DNA of 42,277 nucleotides from Oscillospiraceae bacterium. Lineage in GTDB: Bacteria > Bacillota > Clostridia > Oscillospirales > Ruminococcaceae. The stretch is taken from contig JAFLUJ010000002.1 in the NCBI GenBank assembly GCA_022511485.1, positions 1 to 42,277 of the forward strand, read 5' to 3'. Positions 8,690-18,055 of the stretch are shown piece by piece. Position numbers and translations under genes: made by a program. Each line of letters starts with the position of its first letter. The stretch's first letter is position 1. The notes beneath the pieces were generated by a model, which made no database searches, was not told the origin of the DNA, and saw nothing but the letters and a program-made list of their open reading frames with translations.

Positions 8690-8872
8690 AACTTCTCCAT
8701 ACAGCCGCTGTTTCATTATATCAAAGATTTTTAATGACATCAAGGTCAGAATGAACAGCAAGCCGTCCTGATGTTTTTGCAAAGCAAAAACTCGGAAAAG
8801 CCGCTTGCGGCTTTTTTTGACGTGCATTAAAAATCTTTGATCTGTTTCAATCAGCGGTTGTAGGGAGAAGTA
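8690..8872 (-). repeat. structured intergenic repeat, copy A
   Basis: Outer arms cttctcc.tacagccgctg / cagcggttgtagggagaag; inner stem atcaaagatttttaatg / cattaaaaatctttgat; apex gaatgaacagc. Confidence 0.8.
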
Positions 8873-8900
8873 TGACTTCATCAGATATATAAGTGAGCCA

Positions 8901-9143
8901 CTAAAAATCCTCGCCAGAACGGTCGTCGGAATCAGGATCTGCTCCGTCCAAAGCGCTGAGATCATCTAAATCACGGTCAAGATCATCTGCGCAGTCGCAA
9001 TCGTTGAAATATGTCTCATCGTCATCATCAAAATCGTAATCGTACTGCTCGATCTCCTCACGTTTTTTCATAGCATAAGCGGCAGCAGCAGCACCGGCAG
9101 CAGCAGATGTTATTGCCAGCATGATCGCACCAAAAGCTTTCAT
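8901..9143 (-). CDS. small acidic membrane-anchored protein
   Basis: MKAFGAIMLAITSAAAGAAAAAYAMKKREE followed by a D-rich tail. Confidence 0.55.
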   Translation of the reverse strand: MKAFGAIMLAITSAAAGAAAAAYAMKKREEIEQYDYDFDDDDETYFNDCDCADDLDRDLDDLSALDGADPDSDDRSGEDF

Positions 9144-9433
9144 GAAAATCAACTCCTTTGTTTTTGACAGAATATCTATGGTATTAGTATATCACATATT
9201 TTACAAAATTACAATAGTTTTTTTTGAAAAATTGTTATATTTTATAATGACTTGCCATTACACTCTTCCTGTTGACAAACAGTGGTATGATCGTTATGCA
9301 AACTGCGGTCTGAATTGCTATTCATAAAAATTTCACTTGTGAATTAACCGTAAAATAATGGCATTAATGCTTGCATTTGAATGAAATTTATGCTATAATA
9401 TAATAGTATATTATGCTGGATGAGAGGTGCGAA

Positions 9434-10789
9434 ATGAAATCCTTTGATGACGTTTTTGAAATGGTGCGGGAATACTGCATGGAAAAAATAGAAAAAGGGG
9501 AATTGACAAATGTTGCTTACAATCTTTGGATAAATTCTCTTAAACCAGTCAGTCTTGATGAGAATATAGCACATTTTTCCGTTCAGTCTGAATTTCAGGC
9601 TAACATCATAAAAAATAACTATACAAAGATAATTAAAGAGGCTCTTTATGAAGTCCTTGGCTTTGATGTGGAAATAGATATATCCGTTTCCGAAGCTTCA
9701 GAAACGGAAACAGATGAAGACGACGATCCGAGCAAAAAGAAGCCGGAGCTTGAAAGATTATTTTCAAGCGCTGAATACAGCTATACATTCGATACATTTA
9801 TCGTGGGACGTTCAAATGAGTTTGCATATGCAGCCTGCACAGCTGTTGCAAAGGATCCGGGAAGCGCATACAATCCCCTTTTTATACACGGACCTTCCGG
9901 TCTGGGAAAAACGCACCTTGTAACTGCTATCAGCAATGAAATAAAACGTCTCGATCCCGACAACAACATCATTTACGTCACCGGCGAAGCCTTTACAAAC
10001 GAGCTTATCGACGCCATCAAGCAGAAAAAGGACACCGGTCCTTTCCATCAGAAATATCGAAGCGCAGACGTCCTTATTATTGACGACGTCCAATTCATAG
10101 CGGGAAAGGAATCCACTCAGGAGGAATTCTTCCACACATTTAACGAGCTTCACAAGATAGGAAAACAAATAGTGCTAACCTCAGACCGTCCTCCCAAGGA
10201 TATAAAAACCCTGGAGGACAGGATCAGGAACCGGTTCGAGTGGGGTCTTATAGCGGATATATCCACTCCGGATTTTGAAACAAGGGTAGCGATCATCCGA
10301 CGGAAGGCAGAGCTTCTTGATCTTACTCTTACAGATGAAATATCCGAGCTTATAGCCAACAAGCTGAAAAGGGACATCAGACAGCTTGAAGGCTGCGTGA
10401 AAAAGCTTAAAGCAGGACAGCATCTTATGGGAACTCCCCCTACTCTGGCACAGGCTCAGAACGCTATCAGGGAGATAATTTCCGAGGAGCAGCTTCCTCC
10501 CATAACAATAGAAAGGATACTTTCAGAGGTTGCGGGAGTTTACGGAGTAACTGTCGAGGACATATACTCAAAAAAGAGAAGCGCGCAAATATCCATAGCA
10601 AGAAAGGTAAGCTCCTATGTTATAAAAGATGTTATGGATATGTCCTTCCAGTCAATAGGAATGGAGCTGGGTGCAAGAGATCACAGCACAATAATGTACT
10701 ACTATGAGGATGTCACCAAGCTGATAGCAAAGGATCAGCACACAAGGGAAATGATCGAGGATATAATCAAGAACATAAAGACGGTGTAA
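9434..10789 (+). CDS. dnaA: chromosomal replication initiator DnaA
   Basis: Walker A GPSGLGKTHL, VLIIDDVQF, C-terminal GARDHSTIMYYYE. Confidence 0.97.
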   Translation: MKSFDDVFEMVREYCMEKIEKGELTNVAYNLWINSLKPVSLDENIAHFSVQSEFQANIIKNNYTKIIKEALYEVLGFDVEIDISVSEASETETDEDDDPSKKKPELERLFSSAEYSYTFDTFIVGRSNEFAYAACTAVAKDPGSAYNPLFIHGPSGLGKTHLVTAISNEIKRLDPDNNIIYVTGEAFTNELIDAIKQKKDTGPFHQKYRSADVLIIDDVQFIAGKESTQEEFFHTFNELHKIGKQIVLTSDRPPKDIKTLEDRIRNRFEWGLIADISTPDFETRVAIIRRKAELLDLTLTDEISELIANKLKRDIRQLEGCVKKLKAGQHLMGTPPTLAQAQNAIREIISEEQLPPITIERILSEVAGVYGVTVEDIYSKKRSAQISIARKVSSYVIKDVMDMSFQSIGMELGARDHSTIMYYYEDVTKLIAKDQHTREMIEDIIKNIKTV

Positions 10790-10842
10790 AATATAACTTC
10801 CGATACTTTTTTAACAGAAATATGCCTGATTTTTCTTCCCCA

Positions 10843-10940
10843 CCGCCCCTTGACAGGAGCTTAATAAAGTAAATCTCTTAATTTTACCAACTTTAGGGTA
10901 GAACAAGCCCGCGGGGGCTTCCCCGCCCGCATCGTAAAGG
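10843..10940 (-). repeat. GC-rich modular repeat (family 2), copy a
   Basis: ccgccccttgacaggagcttaataaa...aagcccgcgggggcttccccgc shared with 42087-42180. Confidence 0.7.
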
Positions 10941-10967
10941 TGAAATTACAATCTGTTTAAAAATAAG

Positions 10968-11150
10968 TTTTCCACAGTGTGTGGAAAACGTTGTGGAAAA
11001 ATAAAAATCCTATGTTTTCTGCTTAAAAATATCTTATTACTTCTTGTATTATAAAAGTTTTCCACATTTTTAAGAGAATACCATTTTTTAGTTGTTGGTT
11101 TTCCACATTTTTTTCCTTTCCACATTGGTGACTTTGAACATATTCCACGG
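10968..11150. other. oriC: oriC DnaA-box cluster
   Basis: TTTTCCACA-type boxes at 10968-10976(+), 10980-10988(-), 10992-11000(-), 11058-11066(+), 11099-11107(+), partial 11116-11124(+), between dnaA and dnaN. Confidence 0.85.
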
Positions 11151-11443
11151 TGAAAATGATCTTTCCTCTTTTCAACGATCATGGAGGAAAAAAGTGTGAA
11201 ACGGCTGTCCCTTTTGCTGAAAGGTCCTGACAGGCTTTTCAACAGTTTGAACATACTCTACTGCTGCTGCTATTTATTATTTATCATTGATATTGATATA
11301 ATTGCAGCGAACCGAAACACGAAGATCAAATTTAACAAATTGCTTCTCAGAAAACAGGATATAAGAGATAGGGAGTATTGATATTTATCTTGCCTCCTGC
11401 TTCTTAAACATCTTGCTTCTGGCAGCTGAAAGGATCATGCTAT

Positions 11444-12550
11444 ATGAAATTCTCATGCAGACAAGCGGAGCTTAACGAAGCTCTTGCAAATGTATCAAGA
11501 GCAGTACCTCAGAAATCCCCTATTTCTGCTTTGGAAGGCATAAAAATTTTTCTGAACAAGAATGTTCTGGAGCTTACCGGCTACGATCTGGAGCTTGGTA
11601 TACAGACAAGGATAGAAGTGGTCTCCGAGGATGTGGGAGAGTGTATCCTGAACAGCAAGCTTTTCTGTGATATTGTCAGAAAGATGCCCTACGAAAAACT
11701 TGAAATAGAGATCGACGAGAAGCTCACTACTCTTATAAAAGGCGAAAAGGCAGAGTATAAGATTCTTGCGCTGCCGGCTGACGAGTATCCCTCTATCCCG
11801 GACGTTGACACCGGAGACAGCTTTTCCGTTTCCCAGCCCATGCTGAAAAACATGATAAATCAGACCATCTTTGCCGTTGCCGTTGTGGATAACAAGCCTA
11901 TCCTTATGGGAGAGCTTTTCGACATTATGGATCATAATTTCAACCTCGTAGCAATAGACGGCTTCCGTCTTGCAGTCCGTTCGGAAAGCATCGAATCGGA
12001 CGATCATTATAATTTTGTAGTAAAGGCGAAGGCTCTTTCCGAGGTATCAAAGCTTCTTAAGGATGAGGAAAAGGAAAATGTAACTATGCACGTCTCAAAG
12101 AAGCACATTATTTTTGAGATCGGCAAATACATGGTTTTGTCAAGACTTTTGGAGGGAGATTTCCACAATTACAAGGGATCTATACCTCCAAGTCACGATA
12201 CGGAGATCATCATCAATACCCGTGATCTTATAAACAGCCTTGAAAGATGTATGCTTCTTATCAACGAAAAGGCAAAAGCTCCCGTTAAGTGTCTTTTCAA
12301 GGACGGAATAGTAAAGATCTCCTGCTCCACTTCCTTGGGAAAGCTCAATGACGAGTTTACTGCCGATATATCAGGACCTTCCGTTGAGATAGGCTTTAAC
12401 TGCCGGTATCTTCTTGACGCCCTTAAGGCTTCCGAATCTGACAAGGTAAAGCTGCAGCTCAAGGGTGGTCTGTCTCCTATGAAGATAGTTCCCATGACCG
12501 GAAATGCGTATATTTTCCTTGTTCTCCCAATGAGATTAAAGTCTGAATAA
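11444..12550 (+). CDS. dnaN: DNA polymerase III beta sliding clamp
   Basis: Clamp-like sequence, C-terminal FLVLPMRL, canonical synteny. Confidence 0.95.
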   Translation: MKFSCRQAELNEALANVSRAVPQKSPISALEGIKIFLNKNVLELTGYDLELGIQTRIEVVSEDVGECILNSKLFCDIVRKMPYEKLEIEIDEKLTTLIKGEKAEYKILALPADEYPSIPDVDTGDSFSVSQPMLKNMINQTIFAVAVVDNKPILMGELFDIMDHNFNLVAIDGFRLAVRSESIESDDHYNFVVKAKALSEVSKLLKDEEKENVTMHVSKKHIIFEIGKYMVLSRLLEGDFHNYKGSIPPSHDTEIIINTRDLINSLERCMLLINEKAKAPVKCLFKDGIVKISCSTSLGKLNDEFTADISGPSVEIGFNCRYLLDALKASESDKVKLQLKGGLSPMKIVPMTGNAYIFLVLPMRLKSE

Positions 12551-12635
12551 GCAAGGCGGCGAGGAAGCTTCCGCGGGCAGTCCGTTGCGTAATTTTTTCA
12601 ATAAATTAAAATACGACACGGAAATAAACTAAATA
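12551..12635 (+). repeat. GC-rich modular repeat (family 2), copy e, abutting dnaN stop
   Basis: TAA|gcaaggcggcgaggaagcttccgcgggcagtccgttgcgta. Confidence 0.65.
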
Positions 12636-12658
12636 GGAGTATGATTATAACTTAAAAT

Positions 12659-12868
12659 ATGGATAATACTGTTAATATAACTACCGAATATATCAAGCTT
12701 GACCAGCTTCTGAAATTTGCAGGAGCGGTGGCTATCGGTTCGGAAGCAAAGGAGCTTATTTCCCGGGGAAAGGTCTCAGTAAACGGAGAGGTATGCACAA
12801 TGAGGGGAAAAAAGATCCGTCCCGGAGATGTGGTCTCCGTAGACGGTCAGGAAATTAAAGTAGAATAA
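12659..12868 (+). CDS. yaaA: S4-domain protein YaaA (RlbA)
   Basis: [13 protein letters not shown]4 motif; dnaN-recF synteny. Confidence 0.9.
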   Translation: MDNTVNITTEYIKLDQLLKFAGAVAIGSEAKELISRGKVSVNGEVCTMRGKKIRPGDVVSVDGQEIKVE

Positions 12869-12869
12869 A

Positions 12870-13991
12870 ATGATAATTAACGATCTGAAAGTTCACGGCT
12901 ATAAAAACCTTGATGGCGTGGAAATAAGCCTTGATCCGAAAATGAATATAATTTGCGGAGAAAATGCCCAGGGGAAAACAAATCTTATCGAAGCTGTCTG
13001 GCTTTGCTCCGGGTGCAGATCATTCAGAGGCACAAGAGATAAGGATTTCATAGGCTTTGATAAGGATTCGGCTTCCGTGGAATTAAAATTTACCGATTCG
13101 GTAAGAACTCAGGAAATATCCTTTTCGGTAAAAAAAGGAGCTCTTAAGGATAAGCTGGTCACTCTTAACGGAGTGAAGCTTCCCCTGCTTTCAAAGCTGT
13201 TCGGAAGCTTCCGCTGTGTGGTATTTACTCCGGAGGATCTGAACCTGACAAAAGGGTCTCCCGATAACCGGAGAAGCTTCACCGATCTTTCAATAGCCCA
13301 GATAAAGCCGTCATATATAAGCGCCCTTAATAAATATAATACAGTTTTGTCCCACCGGAATGCCCTGCTTAAAAGCATAAATTTCGGAGGCAGCATAAAT
13401 GCCGACCAGATGGACATATGGAATGAGCAGCTTGCTCAGTCGGGAGCGTATATTTCCGTGCTGAGAAATACTTTCTGCGCTGTTCTGAATGATAAAGTAA
13501 GAAAGCTTTATGATACTATAACCGGCGGCAGAGAGGATCTCGAATTAAAATATCAGTCCACAGTCTATGACGACCTTACAGACGAGACAGACCACAAGGG
13601 CAGACTTGCGGAGGAATATAAACGCAGACTTGAAGAAGCGGTTGATTCCGACATAAAAGCAGGATTCACAACAGTGGGAGTTCATCGGGACGACCTTGGA
13701 GCATTTATAAACGGTCTCCCTATAAGGGAGTTCGGCTCTCAGGGACAAGCCCGTTCAGCAGCTCTGTCAATGAAGCTTGCCCACGCTCAGATAATAAAGG
13801 CAGAGTACGGAGAATATCCGGTGATATTGCTGGATGATGTTTTATCCGAGCTTGACCCTATGAGGCAAAAATTTATTTTAAATAATATAAACGATATGCA
13901 GGTGGTAATAACCTGCTGCGACAGCAGAACAGTTACTGACATGAGAGAAGGCAGAGTGTTCACCCTTAAAAAAGGAAGGATAAAGAAATAA
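12870..13991 (+). CDS. recF: DNA replication/repair protein RecF
   Basis: ENAQGKTNLIEAVW Walker A; ILLDDVLSELD Walker B. Confidence 0.95.
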   Translation: MIINDLKVHGYKNLDGVEISLDPKMNIICGENAQGKTNLIEAVWLCSGCRSFRGTRDKDFIGFDKDSASVELKFTDSVRTQEISFSVKKGALKDKLVTLNGVKLPLLSKLFGSFRCVVFTPEDLNLTKGSPDNRRSFTDLSIAQIKPSYISALNKYNTVLSHRNALLKSINFGGSINADQMDIWNEQLAQSGAYISVLRNTFCAVLNDKVRKLYDTITGGREDLELKYQSTVYDDLTDETDHKGRLAEEYKRRLEEAVDSDIKAGFTTVGVHRDDLGAFINGLPIREFGSQGQARSAALSMKLAHAQIIKAEYGEYPVILLDDVLSELDPMRQKFILNNINDMQVVITCCDSRTVTDMREGRVFTLKKGRIKK

Positions 13992-14242
13992 TGTATCTGC
14001 ATCTTGGAGAAGAAACAGTGGTCAGAAAGAAAGACATAATCGGGATCTTTGATATAGAAAACACATCCATAAGCAAGCATACAAAGGATTTCCTTGCAAG
14101 GTCGGAGAAAGGCGGCAGGGTCGTAACGGTAAGCTATGAGATGCCCAAGTCCTTTGTTGTGTGCAAGGAAAACGGCGGAGAGGAAAAGGTATATATCTCC
14201 CAGATCTCAGCGTCCACTCTGAAAAAGCGGGCGGCAGAATGA
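13991..14242 (+). CDS. remB: DUF370/RemB extracellular matrix regulator
   Basis: MYLHLGEETVVRKKDIIGIFDIENTSISK; recF-gyrB synteny. Confidence 0.88.
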   Translation: MYLHLGEETVVRKKDIIGIFDIENTSISKHTKDFLARSEKGGRVVTVSYEMPKSFVVCKENGGEEKVYISQISASTLKKRAAE

Positions 14243-14257
14243 ATAAAAAAAGATAAT

Positions 14258-14386
14258 AGCCTACAACCGCAATCTTATTATATCAAAAATTTAGCCGCTG
14301 TCAAGGTTGAAATGAACAGCGAGCTGACCTTGACAACGGCTAAATTTTTGATTTGCTGTAACGAGCGGTTGTAAGGCAAAGTATGA
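14258..14386 (-). repeat. structured intergenic repeat, copy B
   Basis: acaaccgc/gcggttgt outer arms; 25-bp inner stem tcaaaaatttagccgctgtcaaggt / accttgacaacggctaaatttttga; apex gaaatgaacagcgagctg. Confidence 0.85.
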
Positions 14387-14413
14387 TACAATATTTTATT
14401 TAGGAGGATTACG

Positions 14414-16369
14414 ATGTCTGATATTCCGAATAATGAGAAAGTAAACGAAGTATACGACGAAAGTCAGATACAGGTCCTGGAGGGACTTGACCCGGTAAGA
14501 AAGCGTCCCGGAATGTATATAGGCTCAACAGGTGAAAAGGGTCTCCACCATCTGGTATATGAAATTGTGGATAACGCCATCGACGAAGCTCTTGCAGGCT
14601 ATTGTACGGAAATAAAGGTCAATATCTTAAGGGACGACATTATTGAGGTCTCGGATAACGGACGAGGCGTCCCCGTTGGTATCCATCCTACCGAGGGAAT
14701 TTCCGCAGCGACTGTAGTTTATACCGTCCTCCATGCGGGAGGAAAATTCGGCGGCGGCGGATATAAAGTAGCCGGAGGTCTCCACGGCGTTGGTGCTTCC
14801 GTTGTAAATGCCCTTTCCGAATGGCTGGAGCTTACCGTCTATGACGGAAAGAACATCCACTATCAGCGTTTCTACGACGGAGGAAAATACGACGAGGATC
14901 TTAAGGTCATCGGCGATACAGACAAGACTGGTACTACTGTACGGTTCAAAGCCGATCCCACCATTTTCACAGAGACCACTGTCTATAATTATGAGACCCT
15001 CCTTAAAAGACTTCGTGAGCAGGCTTTCCTTAACGCAGGAGTAAAGATAATCTTCTCCGATCTTCGGGACGAGAACAATATCCAGTCCGAGGAGCTTTGC
15101 TATAACGGAGGTATCCGTCAGTTTGTTGAGCATATCCATAAGGTAAAGGGTCTGGAGGCTCTTTCCCAGGAGGTCATCTACCTCAGCGGACAGAAGGGAG
15201 ATTCCTCCGCAGAGATCTCCCTCCAGTGGAATGATTCCTACAACGAGGATATACGCTCTTTTGCAAACAACGTCCATACAATAGACGGCGGTACGCATGA
15301 GACAAGCTTCCGGAACTCTCTCACAAAGGTCATCAACGAGTACGGAAAGAAATTCAATCTTCTTAAGGATAACGACGATAAGCTTTTGGGTGAGGACGTC
15401 CGGGAAGGACTTACTGCTATCGTTTCCGTAAAGCTCACCAACTGTGAATTTGAAAGCCAGACTAAGGTAAAACTGGGAAATCCGGAGGCAAAGGCTCTGG
15501 TAGACGAGATCGTTACCGATAAGCTTATGTGCTGGCTGGAGGAGAATCCCTCCGAAGCAAGGACTATTTTCGATAAATCCCAGGCAGCTCAGAAGGCAAG
15601 AGAAGCGGCTAAGAAAGCCCGTGAGACCGCAAGACGCAAGTCTGCAATGGAATCGGCTTCACTGCCGGGAAAGCTTTCGGACTGCTCCGAAAAGGATGTG
15701 GAGCTTACCGAAATTTACATCGTGGAGGGAGACTCTGCGGGAGGCTCTGCAAAACAGGGCAGAGACAGACGGTATCAGGCTATACTTCCTCTCTGGGGAA
15801 AAATGCTTAATGTTGAAAAGGCACGTATAGACAAGGTGTACGGCAACGATAAACTTATGCCGGTAGTTACCGCTCTGGGAACTTCCATAGGCGAGGACTT
15901 TGACATCACAAAGCTCCGTTACGGCAAGGTAATAATCATGGCGGATGCGGACGTGGACGGAAGCCATATCAGAACACTGCTGCTGACCTTCTTTTTCAGA
16001 TATATGCGTCCGCTGATAACAAACGGAAATGTCTATATCGCACAGCCTCCCCTGTTCAAGGTCACAAAGGGAAAGCAGACGAGATATGCTTTCTCCGAGC
16101 CTGAAAGGGACAAGCATATCAGCGAGCTTAAAGGGGATAACGAAAACGCCAAGATAGACGTACAGCGTTATAAGGGTCTTGGAGAAATGAATCCGGAGCA
16201 GCTCTGGGAAACTACAATGGATCCCGCTACAAGAACAATGCTCAGGGTCACAATGGAGGACGCTGTAAGGGCTGACGAAATTTTTACAATCCTTATGGGT
16301 GATAAGGTAATGCCCAGACGTGAGTTTATTGAAAAGAACGCCAAGTATGTGGAGTCTCTTGATGTTTAA
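14414..16369 (+). CDS. gyrB: DNA gyrase subunit B
   Basis: [44 protein letters not shown]. Confidence 0.97.
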   Translation: MSDIPNNEKVNEVYDESQIQVLEGLDPVRKRPGMYIGSTGEKGLHHLVYEIVDNAIDEALAGYCTEIKVNILRDDIIEVSDNGRGVPVGIHPTEGISAATVVYTVLHAGGKFGGGGYKVAGGLHGVGASVVNALSEWLELTVYDGKNIHYQRFYDGGKYDEDLKVIGDTDKTGTTVRFKADPTIFTETTVYNYETLLKRLREQAFLNAGVKIIFSDLRDENNIQSEELCYNGGIRQFVEHIHKVKGLEALSQEVIYLSGQKGDSSAEISLQWNDSYNEDIRSFANNVHTIDGGTHETSFRNSLTKVINEYGKKFNLLKDNDDKLLGEDVREGLTAIVSVKLTNCEFESQTKVKLGNPEAKALVDEIVTDKLMCWLEENPSEARTIFDKSQAAQKAREAAKKARETARRKSAMESASLPGKLSDCSEKDVELTEIYIVEGDSAGGSAKQGRDRRYQAILPLWGKMLNVEKARIDKVYGNDKLMPVVTALGTSIGEDFDITKLRYGKVIIMADADVDGSHIRTLLLTFFFRYMRPLITNGNVYIAQPPLFKVTKGKQTRYAFSEPERDKHISELKGDNENAKIDVQRYKGLGEMNPEQLWETTMDPATRTMLRVTMEDAVRADEIFTILMGDKVMPRREFIEKNAKYVESLDV

Positions 16370-16437
16370 AATAATGCATAATGTGTAATGCATAATGAGT
16401 ACATTAATTATGAATTAAAAATTACGCATTATACGGG
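16370..16437. repeat. AT-rich imperfect inverted repeat (taatgcataatg type)
   Basis: ataatgcataatgtgtaatgcataatga...aattatgaattaaaaattacgcattat. Confidence 0.6.
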
Positions 16438-16449
16438 GAGGGTAGGCTT

Positions 16450-17250
16450 ATGGGAGAAAAATTCATATCGGCAAAGCTTGATATCGTATTTAAGAAGCTT
16501 TTCGCCGAGAATACTGACATACTAAAGGAATTTTTATCTGATATACTGGATATTCCCATAGAAAAAATAAAAGGTATCACGGTTTTGAATCCTGATATTC
16601 TCCCGGAAAGCGTGGGAGAAAAAAGTTACCGTCTTGATCTGCTGCTTGATGTGGACGGACAGTTCATCAACATTGAAATACAGGTGAGGTCGGAAAAATA
16701 TTTTGGTGACAGGATACTTCTTTATTGGTCAAAGATGTACTCCAATCAGCTTGACAAAGGGGAAACATACAAAAAACTAAGACCCTGCATGGTAATAACA
16801 ATAGTGGACTTCAATCTTTTCGATCATGAGGACTATCATTCCGAATTTGGCGTCTGGGACGCCCTACACAACAACAAGCTTTCAGACAAAATGTCTATAC
16901 ACTTCTTTGAGCTTAACAAGATCACCGGAGATATTGAAAAAAGCAAACGTAAGGAACTATGGCTCCGGTTCATAAAAGCAGATAGCAAGGAGGAGTTTGA
17001 TATGTTGGAAAGAACAAATGTGACAGGTATCCAGAAGGGCATACAGGCAGTATATAAAATGAGCGCAGACGAACGCACAAGAGAGCTTATCCGCATGAGG
17101 GAAAAGGCTCTCCATGATGAAGCTTCTCTTATTGAAGAGGCAAGAGAAGAAGGCATGGAAAAGGGCGAAGCAAAAAAAGCAGCAGAAATAGCTGAAAAAA
17201 TGAGAGCAGACGGAGTTCCGGAAGAAATAATTAAGAAATATCTTAGTTGA
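16450..17250 (+). mobile_element. Rpn/PD-(D/E)XK nuclease family putative transposase (CDS)
   Basis: FKKLFAENTDILKEFLSDIL...YRLDLLLDVDGQFINIEIQVR nuclease motif. Confidence 0.85.
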
Positions 17251-17328
17251 GGCAGTTTCAAATGAACAGTATGTACAAAATGTCCCCTTTTCTTTAGGCA
17301 TAAGGATTTGTTTGAAAGGAGGTATCCT

Positions 17329-17994
17329 ATGGGAATATTAAGTGAAATGTTTGACGAAGAAGAAAACCGGTATTCTGCTGCTCCTGTGGGAGAGCTTCTT
17401 GCACAGGGCGACTATGAAAGCAGCCGGGAGAAAATGCTGTCCGGATATAAGGAGTTCAGAAAAAAATATGCGGTGAGATCCCTTATAGGACGGCTTCTGG
17501 TCGTACTGCTCGCCACAGCATCGGCAATATTTATGGTAGTCACAAGCAGCAGCGATCAGAGAGATGTACCTATTTTCTGCCTTATACTCTGTCTTTTTAT
17601 AGGAGGATGGTTTATAAGCCAGTCAGTTTCAAACAAGAAAAAATATATGGCAGGTGTGGATTCTCTGACAGGTATCCCGTATCATGCTGAGATATACACC
17701 GATAAAGTAAAAATAGTGGATATGTCCCCCATCCCGGAAGTCTCTCAGGAGGAACAGTCAGAGCTCACCGAAAATAAAGAAGATGGAGTTCCGGAAAAAG
17801 CGGAAGAAAACCCCTCCACTGTCATACATCTTGATGAATATATAGTAGATATTCTTGACAGAGAGGATGTATATGTACTTGTTGTGAGAAAGGCATATGT
17901 TTTTATAATACCAAAGGATGCATTTACAGCTGAGGAAAATCAGAAGGTCAAAGAAAAATTATCCGCAATAATGGGTATAAGATACAAGAAATAG
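17329..17994 (+). CDS. hypothetical membrane protein
   Basis: Two TM segments; AGGAGG before ATG 17329. Confidence 0.65.
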   Translation: MGILSEMFDEEENRYSAAPVGELLAQGDYESSREKMLSGYKEFRKKYAVRSLIGRLLVVLLATASAIFMVVTSSSDQRDVPIFCLILCLFIGGWFISQSVSNKKKYMAGVDSLTGIPYHAEIYTDKVKIVDMSPIPEVSQEEQSELTENKEDGVPEKAEENPSTVIHLDEYIVDILDREDVYVLVVRKAYVFIIPKDAFTAEENQKVKEKLSAIMGIRYKK

Positions 17995-18002
17995 TAGTTG
18001 AA

Positions 18003-18018
18003 TGTTCCATGTGGAACA
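18003..18018. promoter_or_regulatory. parS-like site
   Basis: TGTTCCATGTGGAACA, one base from TGTTCCACGTGGAACA. Confidence 0.5.
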
Positions 18019-18055
18019 ATATAGTGTGATCTATTCACAAGGGGAGTTGTTAAGC

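Noticed and set aside
7822-8754. 310-aa plus-strand ORF
   Set aside because: Antisense shadow of the fumarase alpha gene.
17255-17275. aaatgaacagtatg as another copy of the A/B/C apex
   Set aside because: No flanking stem or gcggttgt ends; chance match.
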